Below are positions 46,743 through 54,065 of a stretch of 64,000 nt of DNA, in pieces (the stretch's first letter is position 1; every line of letters starts with the position of its first letter). The DNA comes from Marinovum sp048263515 (GTDB lineage: Bacteria; Pseudomonadota; Alphaproteobacteria; Rhodobacterales; Rhodobacteraceae), in NCBI RefSeq assembly GCF_048263515.1, contig NZ_JBLXEC010000006.1:62001-126000 (forward strand), given 5' to 3'. The notes under the pieces were generated by a model, which saw nothing but the letters and a program-made list of their open reading frames with translations, did no database searches and was not told where the DNA came from. The translations under genes and the position numbers were made by a program.

Positions 46743-47302
46743 TCGAACGCGCGCTCTCGCTGGTCTTTGGCGGCGGGCGCAATGCCCTGGCCGAGACCGT
46801 CGAGGTCTTTCGCGAGAACACCGAAAAGGGCGCCGCCCGCGAGGCGACGCTGCACCAGGCCACCCTGGCGCAATTCGGTCAGGAGTTCCGGGTGAAACGC
46901 CGCGGCTGGTTCGACCGGCTGATGGACGCGGTCAACCGGCTGCCGCGCCCGGCAATGGCGCTCGGCACCCTGGGGCTCTTTGTGGCGGCGATGGCCGATC
47001 CGATCTGGTTCGCGGCGCGGATGCAGGGCATCGCCCTGGTGCCGGAGCCGCTCTGGTGGCTGCTCGGCGCCATCGTCAGCTTCTACTTCGGCGCACGCCA
47101 CCAGGCCAAGGGCCAGGACTTCCAGCGCGAGCTGGCCGAGAGCGTCTCCCGCGTGCCGCAGGTGGTCGACAACCTGCGCAGGCTCGAGGATATCGCGGCC
47201 CCCGACGATCCCGACGCCGCCGTCCTGCCGGAGCCGGCCCTGGCGCCGGACCGCCCCGGCGACAACCCGGCGCTCGACGCCTGGCGCAGGGAAGCCGCGT
47301 GA
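46733..47302 (+). CDS. 3TM holin of the gene-transfer-agent type
   Basis: 189 aa. A long N-terminal amphipathic region (LAETVEVFRENTEKGAAREATLH) precedes membrane segments at about 73-90 (RPAMALGTLGLFVAAMA) and 107-122 (LWWLLGAIVSFYFGAR), with a hydrophobic stretch between them and an acidic tail. This is the layout of the GTA_holin_3TM family. It overlaps the endolysin gene by 10 bp. It would permeabilise the inner membrane so that the endolysin reaches peptidoglycan. No phage structural genes are nearby. Confidence 0.85.
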   Translation: MGLIERALSLVFGGGRNALAETVEVFRENTEKGAAREATLHQATLAQFGQEFRVKRRGWFDRLMDAVNRLPRPAMALGTLGLFVAAMADPIWFAARMQGIALVPEPLWWLLGAIVSFYFGARHQAKGQDFQRELAESVSRVPQVVDNLRRLEDIAAPDDPDAAVLPEPALAPDRPGDNPALDAWRREAA

Positions 47303-47379
47303 CGCCGCGTTCGCTCTGGCCTCGGGCCGGGGCATAGGCCAGTCTCGCGCCCGACAGCATCAGGCCAGGGGCGCGAGAC

Positions 47380-48156
47380 ATGAACTACGAAGCCATCACC
47401 CTCGACATCACCGACGGCATTGCCGTCCTCACCCTGAACCGGCCGGACGTGATGAACGCGCTCAACACCCAGATGCGCGCCGAGATCACCGATGCGGTGC
47501 GCGCGGCCGGCCAGAACGCCCGTGTGCTGGTGATGACCGGGGCCGGGGCCTCGTTCTGCTCGGGCCAGGACCTCGGCGATGCCAGCTCGGTCGCCAACCT
47601 CGATCTCGAGCGGGTCTTGCGTGACGAATACGTGCCGATGCTGCGGGCGATCTTCGACTGCCCGGTGCCGACGATCTGCGCCGTCAACGGCCCCGCCGCC
47701 GGCGCCGGGGCCAACCTCGCGCTCGCCGCCGACGTGGTGATCGCCAGCGAAAGCGCCTTCTTCCTGCAGGCCTTCACCCGCATCGGACTGATCCCCGACG
47801 CCGGCGGCACCTATTGGCTGCCGCGGCAGATGGGGGCGGCCAAGGCGATGGGCGCCGCGCTCTTCGCCGACAAGATCAGCGCCCAGCAGGCCAGCGACTG
47901 GGGCATGATCTGGGAGGCGGTCGAGGACGACGCGTTCGACGCCCACTGGAAGGCCCGCGCCGCCCATCTCGCCAAGGGCCCGACCGAGGCCTACCGCCAC
48001 GTCAAGACCGCGATCCGCGGCTCCTTTGACAACACCCTCGACGAACAGCTGCTGCTCGAGGCGAGGCTGCAAGGCAAATGCGGGCAGACCCGCGACTTCA
48101 AGGAAGGCGTCCTGGCCTTCATGGAAAAACGCCCCGCCCAATACGAAGGCCGCTGA
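47380..48156 (+). CDS. Enoyl-CoA hydratase/isomerase, PaaG-like
   Basis: 258 aa. The crotonase fold shows VLTLNRPDVMNALN, the oxyanion loop SFCSGQDLGDASS and NGPAAGAGANLALAADVV, and IGLIPDAGGTYWLPRQMG with the active-site Asp. The FCSGQDLGD pattern resembles PaaG, the epoxy-phenylacetyl-CoA isomerase, but no other paa genes are near, so an ordinary hydratase or isomerase is equally possible. It stands alone after the holin. Confidence 0.8.
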   Translation: MNYEAITLDITDGIAVLTLNRPDVMNALNTQMRAEITDAVRAAGQNARVLVMTGAGASFCSGQDLGDASSVANLDLERVLRDEYVPMLRAIFDCPVPTICAVNGPAAGAGANLALAADVVIASESAFFLQAFTRIGLIPDAGGTYWLPRQMGAAKAMGAALFADKISAQQASDWGMIWEAVEDDAFDAHWKARAAHLAKGPTEAYRHVKTAIRGSFDNTLDEQLLLEARLQGKCGQTRDFKEGVLAFMEKRPAQYEGR

Positions 48157-48195
48157 CCCCACAGCCGAAAGCCGCCAACCAAAGCCGGCCCCCCA

Positions 48196-48254
48196 TCTTC
48201 CTCTTGCTGCAAATACCCTCGGGGAGCGCGAGGGGCAGGCCCCTCGCTCCCGCC
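48196..48254 (-). repeat. Dispersed hairpin element, copy 2
   Basis: Read on the minus strand: hairpin GCGAGGGG...CCCCTCGC, then CTCCCCGAGGGTATTTGCAG and CAAGAGGAAG. It lies 3' of the PaaG-like gene in the opposite orientation. Confidence 0.75.
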
Positions 48255-48328
48255 ATCAAACCCACCGCACCGCACAAAGCCCGCAAACCCCACGACAAAA
48301 GGCGCCGACCTCAGCCAGCGCCCCTCAT

Positions 48329-48385
48329 TTCCTCTTGCTGCAAATACCCTCGGGGAGCGCGAGGGGCTGGCCCCTCGCTCCTGCC
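48329..48385 (-). repeat. Dispersed hairpin element, copy 3
   Basis: Nearly identical to copy 2 (GCGAGGGG hairpin, CCCCGAGGGTATTTGCAG, CAAGAGGAAA). It begins just after the stop codon of the methyltransferase gene, where it may act as its terminator. Confidence 0.75.
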
Positions 48386-48386
48386 G

Positions 48387-49448
48387 TCAGGCCCGCCGCC
48401 GCCGCCCGCCGGTCCGGCCCGCACGTCCACGTCCCTCGTGACCGGCCTTGGGCGCCTGCTTGTTGAACTCGATCCAGGCGCCGCCATGGGCGTCATTGTC
48501 GGTCAGCAGGTTGGCGGCGCGAATGGCCTCCATCTCCTTGCCGGGGCGCACCTTGGTCGAGCCGAGGCCGAACAGCGTGACGAAGGTCTCGTCGTCGATA
48601 TCCTCGGGCAGGATGATCCCCGCCGCCAGAACCTCGGCCTTCTTCTCCTCGATCTTCGCCTGCGCCACCGGCATCGACACCGGGTTCATGATGGCGCTGG
48701 TCATGCCGGCACCCATGGCCATCGGCAGGAAGGCATTGTTGATGCCATGGCGGTTCGGCAGGCCGAAGGAAATGTTCGAGGCGCCGCAGGTGGTGTTCAC
48801 ACCCAGCTCGTCGCGCAGCCGGCGCACGAGGGTAAAGACCTGCTTGCCGGCGGTCGCCATGGCGCCGATCGGCATGACCAGCGGGTCGACCACGATGTCA
48901 TGCGCCGGGATGCCGTAATCGGCGGCGCGTTCGACGATGCGCTTGGCGACGGCAAAGCGCACGTCCGGGTCTTCCGAGATCCCGGTGTCGTCGTTCGAGA
49001 TCGCCACCACCGGCACGTTGTATTTCTTGACCAGCGGCAGCACCAGCTCCAGCCGGTCTTCCTCGCCGGTGACCGAGTTCAGGAGCGGCCGGCCCTCGGC
49101 GGCGGCAAGGCCGGCCTCCAGCGCGCCGGGCACCGAGCTGTCGATGCAGAGCGGCACGTCGACCAGACCCTGTACCAGCTCGACGATCTTTGTCATCAGC
49201 GGCGGCTCGGTCTCGTTCGGGTTGGGGTTCGAGTTGTAGACCACACCGGCGTTGATATCGAGGATGTCGGCCCCGGCCAGCACCTGCGCCAGCGCGTCCT
49301 TCTCGACGGTCGAGAAATCGCCGGCTTCCAGCTCGGCGGCCAGCTTCTTGCGGCCGGTGGGGTTGATCCGTTCGCCAATGACGCAAAAGGGCTCGTCAAA
49401 GCCGATGACGGCGGTTTTGGTTTTCGACTCGACGATGGTGCGCGTCAT
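48387..49448 (-). CDS. Methyltetrahydrofolate:cobalamin methyltransferase (pterin-binding, MetH-like module)
   Basis: 353 aa. The TIM-barrel pterin domain is recognised from FCVIGERINPTGRKKLAAEL (about 20-39), ADILDINAGV (about 60), CIDSSVPGALEAGL and TCGASNISFGLPNR (about 217-230). This is the methyl-THF part of methionine synthase as a separate protein; roseobacters have been shown to split MetH into several genes. The tail after about 335 is Arg/Gly rich (GRAGRTGGRRRRA), odd for the family. It overlaps the HAD gene by ATGA; a folate reductase-like gene is two genes upstream. Confidence 0.85.
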   Translation of the reverse strand: MTRTIVESKTKTAVIGFDEPFCVIGERINPTGRKKLAAELEAGDFSTVEKDALAQVLAGADILDINAGVVYNSNPNPNETEPPLMTKIVELVQGLVDVPLCIDSSVPGALEAGLAAAEGRPLLNSVTGEEDRLELVLPLVKKYNVPVVAISNDDTGISEDPDVRFAVAKRIVERAADYGIPAHDIVVDPLVMPIGAMATAGKQVFTLVRRLRDELGVNTTCGASNISFGLPNRHGINNAFLPMAMGAGMTSAIMNPVSMPVAQAKIEEKKAEVLAAGIILPEDIDDETFVTLFGLGSTKVRPGKEMEAIRAANLLTDNDAHGGAWIEFNKQAPKAGHEGRGRAGRTGGRRRRA

Positions 49449-50104
49449 GCGGCAACTCCTTTGAAGCGCGCCAGGATATCCGGCAGCGCGGGATCGGTGA
49501 AATCTTGCAGGGTGACATGGGCGCCGGCCTGGCGCAGCGTATGGTCGTCAAGGCCGGAGCGGATGCCCACGGTATAGGCGCCCGACGAGCGCGCGGCCCG
49601 CGCGCCAGAGGGGCTGTCTTCGAAGGCCACGGCCTGGTTGGGCGTGACGCCCAACTGCCGCATGGCCTCCTGGTAGGGATAGGGATCGGGCTTGCCGCGC
49701 GGGCATTCCTCGCCGATCACGATCACCTCGAAATGCTCGCGCAGACCGATTGCCGCCAGCATTGCCTCGGCATTGAGCCGCATGGCGTTGGTGACGATGG
49801 CGCGCGGCCAGTCCTCGGCCACCGCCCGCGCCACCAGCTCGGCCACGCCGGGCATCGGCGGGTAGGGGCGCGGCAGCCGCTCGCGGAACTGCGCTTCCTT
49901 CCAGTCCGACAGGCCCTGATGGTCGGGCTCGTCAGGCAGGAAATCGGCATAGATGTCGACGTTCAGCCGGCCATGCATATGCTTCATGTACTCGGCGTCA
50001 GACAGATTCATGCCCCGCGCCGCCCACATCTCCTTGTAGACCTGGAGATGGATCGGGTCCGAATTGAGCATCGTCCCGTCGAGATCGAAAAGCAGCGCTG
50101 GCAT
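49445..50104 (-). CDS. HAD-superfamily phosphatase
   Basis: 219 aa. Motif I is LLFDLDGTMLNSD (residues 4-16), motif II IVTNAMR, and motif III/IV GKPDPYPYQ with AFEDSPSGARAA. The cap domain is helical (about 17-90), as in beta-phosphoglucomutase-like members. The substrate is unknown. It sits between the folate reductase-like and methyltransferase genes and overlaps the latter, so it may act as a housekeeping phosphatase in the methyl-transfer cluster. Confidence 0.87.
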   Translation of the reverse strand: MPALLFDLDGTMLNSDPIHLQVYKEMWAARGMNLSDAEYMKHMHGRLNVDIYADFLPDEPDHQGLSDWKEAQFRERLPRPYPPMPGVAELVARAVAEDWPRAIVTNAMRLNAEAMLAAIGLREHFEVIVIGEECPRGKPDPYPYQEAMRQLGVTPNQAVAFEDSPSGARAARSSGAYTVGIRSGLDDHTLRQAGAHVTLQDFTDPALPDILARFKGVAA

Positions 50105-50122
50105 TGGGTTCCTCGGATCAGG

Positions 50123-51052
50123 TCAGGTCAGGTTGGCGGGGCGGGTGCCTTCGCCGCCGTTGTCGATCGCCCAGGTGGCACTGGCCTTGATCCCGCCCAG
50201 CGGGAAGACATGCACCTGTTCGATGTTGAAGTCGGGGTTGGCCGCCTTGTGCAGCGCCAGTTCGGTCACCACGTCGCTGGGTTCATAGGGCAGCAGCAGC
50301 TTCGAGACGTCCATGGCGCGTTTCTGCAGCACCTTGAGCGAGGGGCCGACGCCGCAGGCGATGGCGAACTTGATCAGGGTCTGCAGCTTGGCGGGTCCGG
50401 CGATGCCGATGTGGATCGGCAGGGTGATGCCGGCGTCCTTCAGGGCATCGGCCCAGGCGATGATCGGCTTGGCGTCAAAGGCGAACTGCGTCGCCAGCGC
50501 CATTTCGGCATCGGTGGTTTCGTTGAACGTATTCTTCCAGCGCAGCGCCGCGTCGACATTGGTGGATGAGCCGTCGGGATCGATGTCGCGGTTGCCCTCG
50601 GGGTGGCCGGCGACATGCAGGCGCTTGAAGCCCGCCTTGTCGAACAGCCCGGTTTCCAGCAGCCCGATCGCGCTGTCGAAGTCACCCACCGGCTGCGCCA
50701 CGCCACCGGCCAGGATCAGCCCCTGGTCGACGCCGGCCTCGCCCTGGTACATGGCGATCCAGTCTTCCAGCGTCGCGCGGTCCTTGATGATGCGCGCCGG
50801 GAAATGCGGCATGACCGGATAGCCTTCGCGCGCCAGGCGGCGGGCGGTGGCGACCATCTCTTCGATCGGGGTGCCCTCGATATGGGCGATATAGACACGG
50901 GTGCCCGGCGCCAGCAGATCGCGGAAGTTCTCGACCTTTTCGGCGGTGCGGGGCATCACCTCGATGGAATAGCCCTTGAGAAAGGCCTCGACCTCGGCGG
51001 CGGCCGGGCGGGCCTGGGGGATGTCGCGTTTCTTGAAACTGAGCAGGGCCAT
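50123..51052 (-). CDS. Methylenetetrahydrofolate reductase-like protein
   Basis: 309 aa from the ATG at 51052 (GGGAGG 6 bp upstream); an in-frame ATG at 51082 has no such site. The TIM-barrel MTHFR fold shows YIAHIEGTPIEEMVATAR, MPHFPARIIKDRATLEDWI, LILAGGVAQPVGDFDSAIGL and HVAGHPEGNRDIDPDG. It is more divergent than classical MetF. It would supply 5-methyl-THF from methylene-THF, matching the methyl-THF:cobalamin methyltransferase encoded downstream. A small PF13769-like gene is directly upstream. Confidence 0.83.
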   Translation of the reverse strand: MALLSFKKRDIPQARPAAAEVEAFLKGYSIEVMPRTAEKVENFRDLLAPGTRVYIAHIEGTPIEEMVATARRLAREGYPVMPHFPARIIKDRATLEDWIAMYQGEAGVDQGLILAGGVAQPVGDFDSAIGLLETGLFDKAGFKRLHVAGHPEGNRDIDPDGSSTNVDAALRWKNTFNETTDAEMALATQFAFDAKPIIAWADALKDAGITLPIHIGIAGPAKLQTLIKFAIACGVGPSLKVLQKRAMDVSKLLLPYEPSDVVTELALHKAANPDFNIEQVHVFPLGGIKASATWAIDNGGEGTRPANLT

Positions 51053-51097
51053 CGCGGCCTCCCATAGCTTGTGTGGCGTCATCGGCTGGGACCGGTA

Positions 51098-51403
51098 TCA
51101 ACCGGCATTGGCCCATCCGTCGTTGGCGATGAGAGCCTTGATCTTTTCACGATCATATTCGGCATCGAGCCGCGCCGCTTCGCTTGCGGCCACCTCGGAT
51201 GCCTCGCCCTCGACGGAATAGGGATCGGCCTTGCGCCATTCGGCCAGATAATCATCCGTGCCGTCTGCGCCAACCTTCATCGCCGCACGATCGATGGCCT
51301 GTTCAAAGCGCTCGGGCAACTGGACCTTGGCGGCCCGGCGTCCCTTGCCGACGATGACCTGTGCCGGAATGTCCCGCCAGTAGACCACAGTCACATCAAC
51401 CAT
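51098..51403 (-). CDS. PF13769-like 'virulence factor' small protein
   Basis: 101 aa. It begins VDVTVVYWRDIPAQVIVGKG, the diagnostic start of this misnamed family, and continues with QLPERFEQAIDRAAMKVGAD. It has no signal or membrane helix. In alphaproteobacteria I recall it with folate and methyl-transfer genes rather than virulence genes; here it is 45 bp upstream of the MTHFR-like start. Its biochemical role is unknown. Confidence 0.78.
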   Translation of the reverse strand: MVDVTVVYWRDIPAQVIVGKGRRAAKVQLPERFEQAIDRAAMKVGADGTDDYLAEWRKADPYSVEGEASEVAASEAARLDAEYDREKIKALIANDGWANAG

Positions 51404-51587
51404 GCGATTCCCCTTCTCCGTTAGGCCCTGAATAGATCAGGGGACCAAGGTGCCACGTCTCAATTTCGACAATTGACCGCGTCCAAGCGACCCCGGATGC
51501 GTCAGGGCCTTGGATAAGCCGCCAATAGCGCGAGGGAAACCCTGAACCCCGCTCATAATACTCATGCAGATGATGAGGCGCGCTCAT
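51396..51587 (-). CDS. Possible small protein, 63 aa (doubtful)
   Basis: A frame from the ATG at 51587 begins MSAPHHLHEYYERGSGFPSR and overlaps the start of the PF13769-like gene by 8 bp. It has no strong Shine-Dalgarno, its GC content is lower than its neighbours, and I recognise no family. The 298-bp region 51404-51701 otherwise contains only promoters for the flanking divergent genes, so this may be a spurious frame. Confidence 0.3.
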   Translation of the reverse strand: MSAPHHLHEYYERGSGFPSRYWRLIQGPDASGVAWTRSIVEIETWHLGPLIYSGPNGEGESHG

Positions 51588-51701
51588 TGCGATGCCGCAC
51601 TGCGGCGATATGCTTATTGACGATTGCCTCACAGGGTGACTTGCGCGAGCCGGGGCGCGCGCCTATCCTCACAGGCAACACGATACTCGGAGGGCGTAAA
51701 G

Positions 51702-52814
51702 ATGACGCCCAGGCGTCCCAAGGGTGCGGGCGCATTCCCGAAACCGGTAGAGAGCCCCGCGCCGAAAACGCCCAATCCGGACGAGCTTTATGCCGCCCTG
51801 GATCTGGGCACCAATAGCTGCCGCATGCTGATTGCCCAACCCAAGGGCAGTCAGTTTCATGTGGTGGACAGCTTCTCCAAGTCGGTGCAGCTGGGATCGG
51901 GGCTGGAACGCTCCGGCCGGCTGTCGCGCGCCTCGATGGGACGCACGGTGCAGGCGATGCGGATCTGCGGCCAGAAGCTGCGCCGTCACAAGGTGACGCG
52001 CATGCGGCTGGTGGCGACTGAGGCCTGCAGGCGCGCCAAGAACGCCCGCGACCTGGTGAAATTCGTCAAGCGCGAGACCGGTCTGACCCTCGACATCATC
52101 GAGCCCGAGGAAGAGGCGCGCCTGGCGGTGATCTCCTGCGCGCCGCTGGTCTCGACCAAGACCGAGCAGTTGTTGGTGGTCGACATCGGCGGCGGCTCGA
52201 CCGAGCTGGTCTGGATCGACCTCTCGACCGTGCCGAACCATGATCGCCCCCGCGCGATCATGCGGCTGCATGCCGGGTTTCACAACGCCGACAGCCCGTT
52301 TCCGGTGGCGCGCGTGGTCGACTGGATCTCGGTGCCGCTGGGCGTGGCGACGCTGCGCGACCAGTTCAACGATGTCGAGGACGATGCCGCGCGCTATGCG
52401 CTGATGTCCTGGTTCTTCGAGGAAAACCTCGCCGATTTCGCGCCTTACAAGGATGTGCAGGCGCGCGAGGGCTTTCAGATCGTCGGCACCTCCGGCACGG
52501 TGACCACGGTGGCGGCCTCGCACCTCGGGCTGAAGCGCTATGACCGGACCAAGGTGGACGGTCTGCGGATGACCTCGGACCAGATCGACACGGTGATCAA
52601 CCGCTACCTCGAGCTCGGCCCCGAGGGCCGGCGCCGCGATCCGCGCATTGGCCAGGACCGCCAGGCGCTGATCATGTCCGGCGCGGCGATCCTGCAGGCG
52701 CTGTTGCGCTCCTGGCCCACTGATCGGTTGTCGGTGGCGGACCGGGGGCTGCGCGAGGGGCTGCTCTATGCGCAGATGTCGGCGGACGGGGTGCTGGAGG
52801 ACGGGCCGTTCTGA
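51702..52814 (+). CDS. ppx: Exopolyphosphatase / Ppx-GppA phosphatase
   Basis: 370 aa from the ATG at 51702, after CGGAGGGCGTAAAG. The ASKHA phosphate loops are YAALDLGTNSCRMLIAQP (about 31-48) and LLVVDIGGGSTELVWIDL (about 155-172), with the catalytic Glu region EPEEEARLAV. It is shorter than E. coli Ppx (513 aa), lacking the C-terminal domain, like GppA-short forms. It degrades polyphosphate and/or pppGpp. rlmE follows with copy 4 of the repeat between them; a ppx-rlmE pair is common in Rhodobacteraceae. Confidence 0.9.
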   Translation: MTPRRPKGAGAFPKPVESPAPKTPNPDELYAALDLGTNSCRMLIAQPKGSQFHVVDSFSKSVQLGSGLERSGRLSRASMGRTVQAMRICGQKLRRHKVTRMRLVATEACRRAKNARDLVKFVKRETGLTLDIIEPEEEARLAVISCAPLVSTKTEQLLVVDIGGGSTELVWIDLSTVPNHDRPRAIMRLHAGFHNADSPFPVARVVDWISVPLGVATLRDQFNDVEDDAARYALMSWFFEENLADFAPYKDVQAREGFQIVGTSGTVTTVAASHLGLKRYDRTKVDGLRMTSDQIDTVINRYLELGPEGRRRDPRIGQDRQALIMSGAAILQALLRSWPTDRLSVADRGLREGLLYAQMSADGVLEDGPF

Positions 52815-52893
52815 GGCTGACGCTCGGTGCTTTTCCGGCAGTCGCTTTGACAATGACTGCTGCGCAGGCTTAATGAGCCCTTCGGGCCGGAAT

Positions 52894-52939
52894 GGGGGCT
52901 TTGCCCCCAAACCCCCAAGGTATTTGCAAACAGAAGAAG
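52894..52939 (+). repeat. Dispersed hairpin element, copy 4
   Basis: GGGGGCTTTGCCCCC hairpin, then CCCCCAAGGTATTTGCAAA and CAGAAGAAG, ending 11 bp before the rlmE start, so the purine-rich end could sit in its ribosome-binding region. Confidence 0.8.
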
Positions 52940-52949
52940 TGCTGGACCC

Positions 52950-53693
52950 ATGGCGAAGACACCGAGCGGCAAGAACACCTCCGGGCGCGGGCAGCGGGAC
53001 CTCAAGGTCAAGGTCAAGACCGCGCGCGGGCGCAAGCTGTCGTCGACGCGGTGGTTGCAGCGGCAGTTGAACGACCCTTACGTCAAGCGGGCCCAGGTCG
53101 AGGGCTATCGCGGCCGGGCGGCGTTCAAGATCTTTGAGCTGGACGAGAAGTTCCGCTTTCTGGTGCCGGGCGCCCGGGTGGTCGATCTGGGCTGTGCGCC
53201 CGGCGGCTGGCTGCAGGTGGCGGTCAAGCGGGTCAATGCGCTTGGCGAGAAGGGCGGCAAGGCGGTGGGCTCGGTTCTGGGCATCGACCTGCAGGAGGTC
53301 GAGCCGATTGCCGGGGCCGAGATCCACCAGCTGGATTTCCTCGACGAAGGCGCCGACGCGCAGGTGAAGACCTGGCTGGGCGGCAAGGCGGATGTGGTGA
53401 TGTCGGATATGGCGGCCTCGTCCTCGGGGCACAAGCAGACCGACCATTTGCGGATCATGATGCTCTGCGAGACCGCGGCGCATTTTGCCTTTGACGTGCT
53501 GGAAGAGGGCGGCACCTTTGTGGCCAAGGTGCTGGCCGGTGGCGCCGAGGGCGATCTGCAGAAGCTGTTGAAGCAGAACTTCACCAAGGTGGCGCATGTG
53601 AAGCCGCCAAGCTCGCGCTCGGATTCCTCGGAGAAATTTGTCGTGGCGATGGGCTTTCGCGGTGGCAAGAGTGACGACGACGACGAAGAGTGA
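52950..53693 (+). CDS. rlmE: 23S rRNA 2'-O-methyltransferase RlmE
   Basis: 247 aa. The SAM motif is VVDLGCAPGGWLQVA (about 73-87). The K-D-K-E catalytic set is visible: Lys in AAFKIFELD, Asp in VVMSDMAASSSG, Lys in FVAKVLAGG and Glu in SSEKFVVA. It methylates U2552 of 23S rRNA. The N-terminus is basic and the tail ends in an acidic run (KSDDDDEE), longer than E. coli RrmJ (209 aa). A strong terminator follows 20 bp downstream. Confidence 0.92.
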   Translation: MAKTPSGKNTSGRGQRDLKVKVKTARGRKLSSTRWLQRQLNDPYVKRAQVEGYRGRAAFKIFELDEKFRFLVPGARVVDLGCAPGGWLQVAVKRVNALGEKGGKAVGSVLGIDLQEVEPIAGAEIHQLDFLDEGADAQVKTWLGGKADVVMSDMAASSSGHKQTDHLRIMMLCETAAHFAFDVLEEGGTFVAKVLAGGAEGDLQKLLKQNFTKVAHVKPPSSRSDSSEKFVVAMGFRGGKSDDDDEE

Positions 53694-53712
53694 TGCCTGG
53701 TTCTGCAACGAG

Positions 53713-53751
53713 AAAGGCCGGCCCGGGTGTGAGAGCGGGGCCGGCCTTTTG
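53713..53751 (+). terminator. Intrinsic terminator of rlmE
   Basis: Arms AAAGGCCGGCCC and GGGCCGGCCTTT with a 13-nt loop, followed by TTTT; 20 bp after the stop. Confidence 0.8.
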
Positions 53752-53771
53752 GCGAAACGCGTGAGAGGGTC

Positions 53772-53855
53772 TCAGCTGTCCTGCGGGATCACGATGCAGG
53801 AGAAGATGAGACAGTCGATGGCGGCAATGGTCGCGAGACCCAGCAGGACGATCAT
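53772..53855 (-). CDS. Possible 27-aa membrane peptide
   Basis: A frame from the ATG at 53855 (CGGAAGAAACCA upstream) encodes a peptide beginning MIVLLGLATIAAIDCLIFSC, essentially one transmembrane helix with two cysteines, ending PQDS. It has a good ribosome-binding site and lies between the rlmE and icd terminators. No homologue can be cited; real translation is uncertain. Confidence 0.4.
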   Translation of the reverse strand: MIVLLGLATIAAIDCLIFSCIVIPQDS

Positions 53856-54022
53856 TGGTTTCTTCCGTGTTGCTTGCTGAGTTAATGGATAAGGCCCTGC
53901 CGCGATCCTGACAAGATTCACCGCGAAAATCGCCTTTATTTCAGCAAATTGCAGCGGAAACTTCGCCTGATCGGAACCGGTCTGCAAGGCGGGGCGGAAT
54001 TGCTGCCGGAGTCGAAACAATG

Positions 54023-54056
54023 CCGTGCCCCATTGCGGCGGAATTGGGGCACGGCG
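54023..54056 (-). terminator. Hairpin terminator of icd
   Basis: Eleven-base arms GCCGTGCCCCA and TGGGGCACGGC with a 12-nt loop, 10 bp past the icd stop; ATTGTTT follows on the transcript. Confidence 0.65.
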
Positions 54057-54065
54057 ATTCGGCGC

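Noticed and set aside
46125..47302. Prophage remnant
   Set aside because: Only endolysin and holin are present, without integrase, att sites or structural genes; the holin type fits gene transfer agents better.
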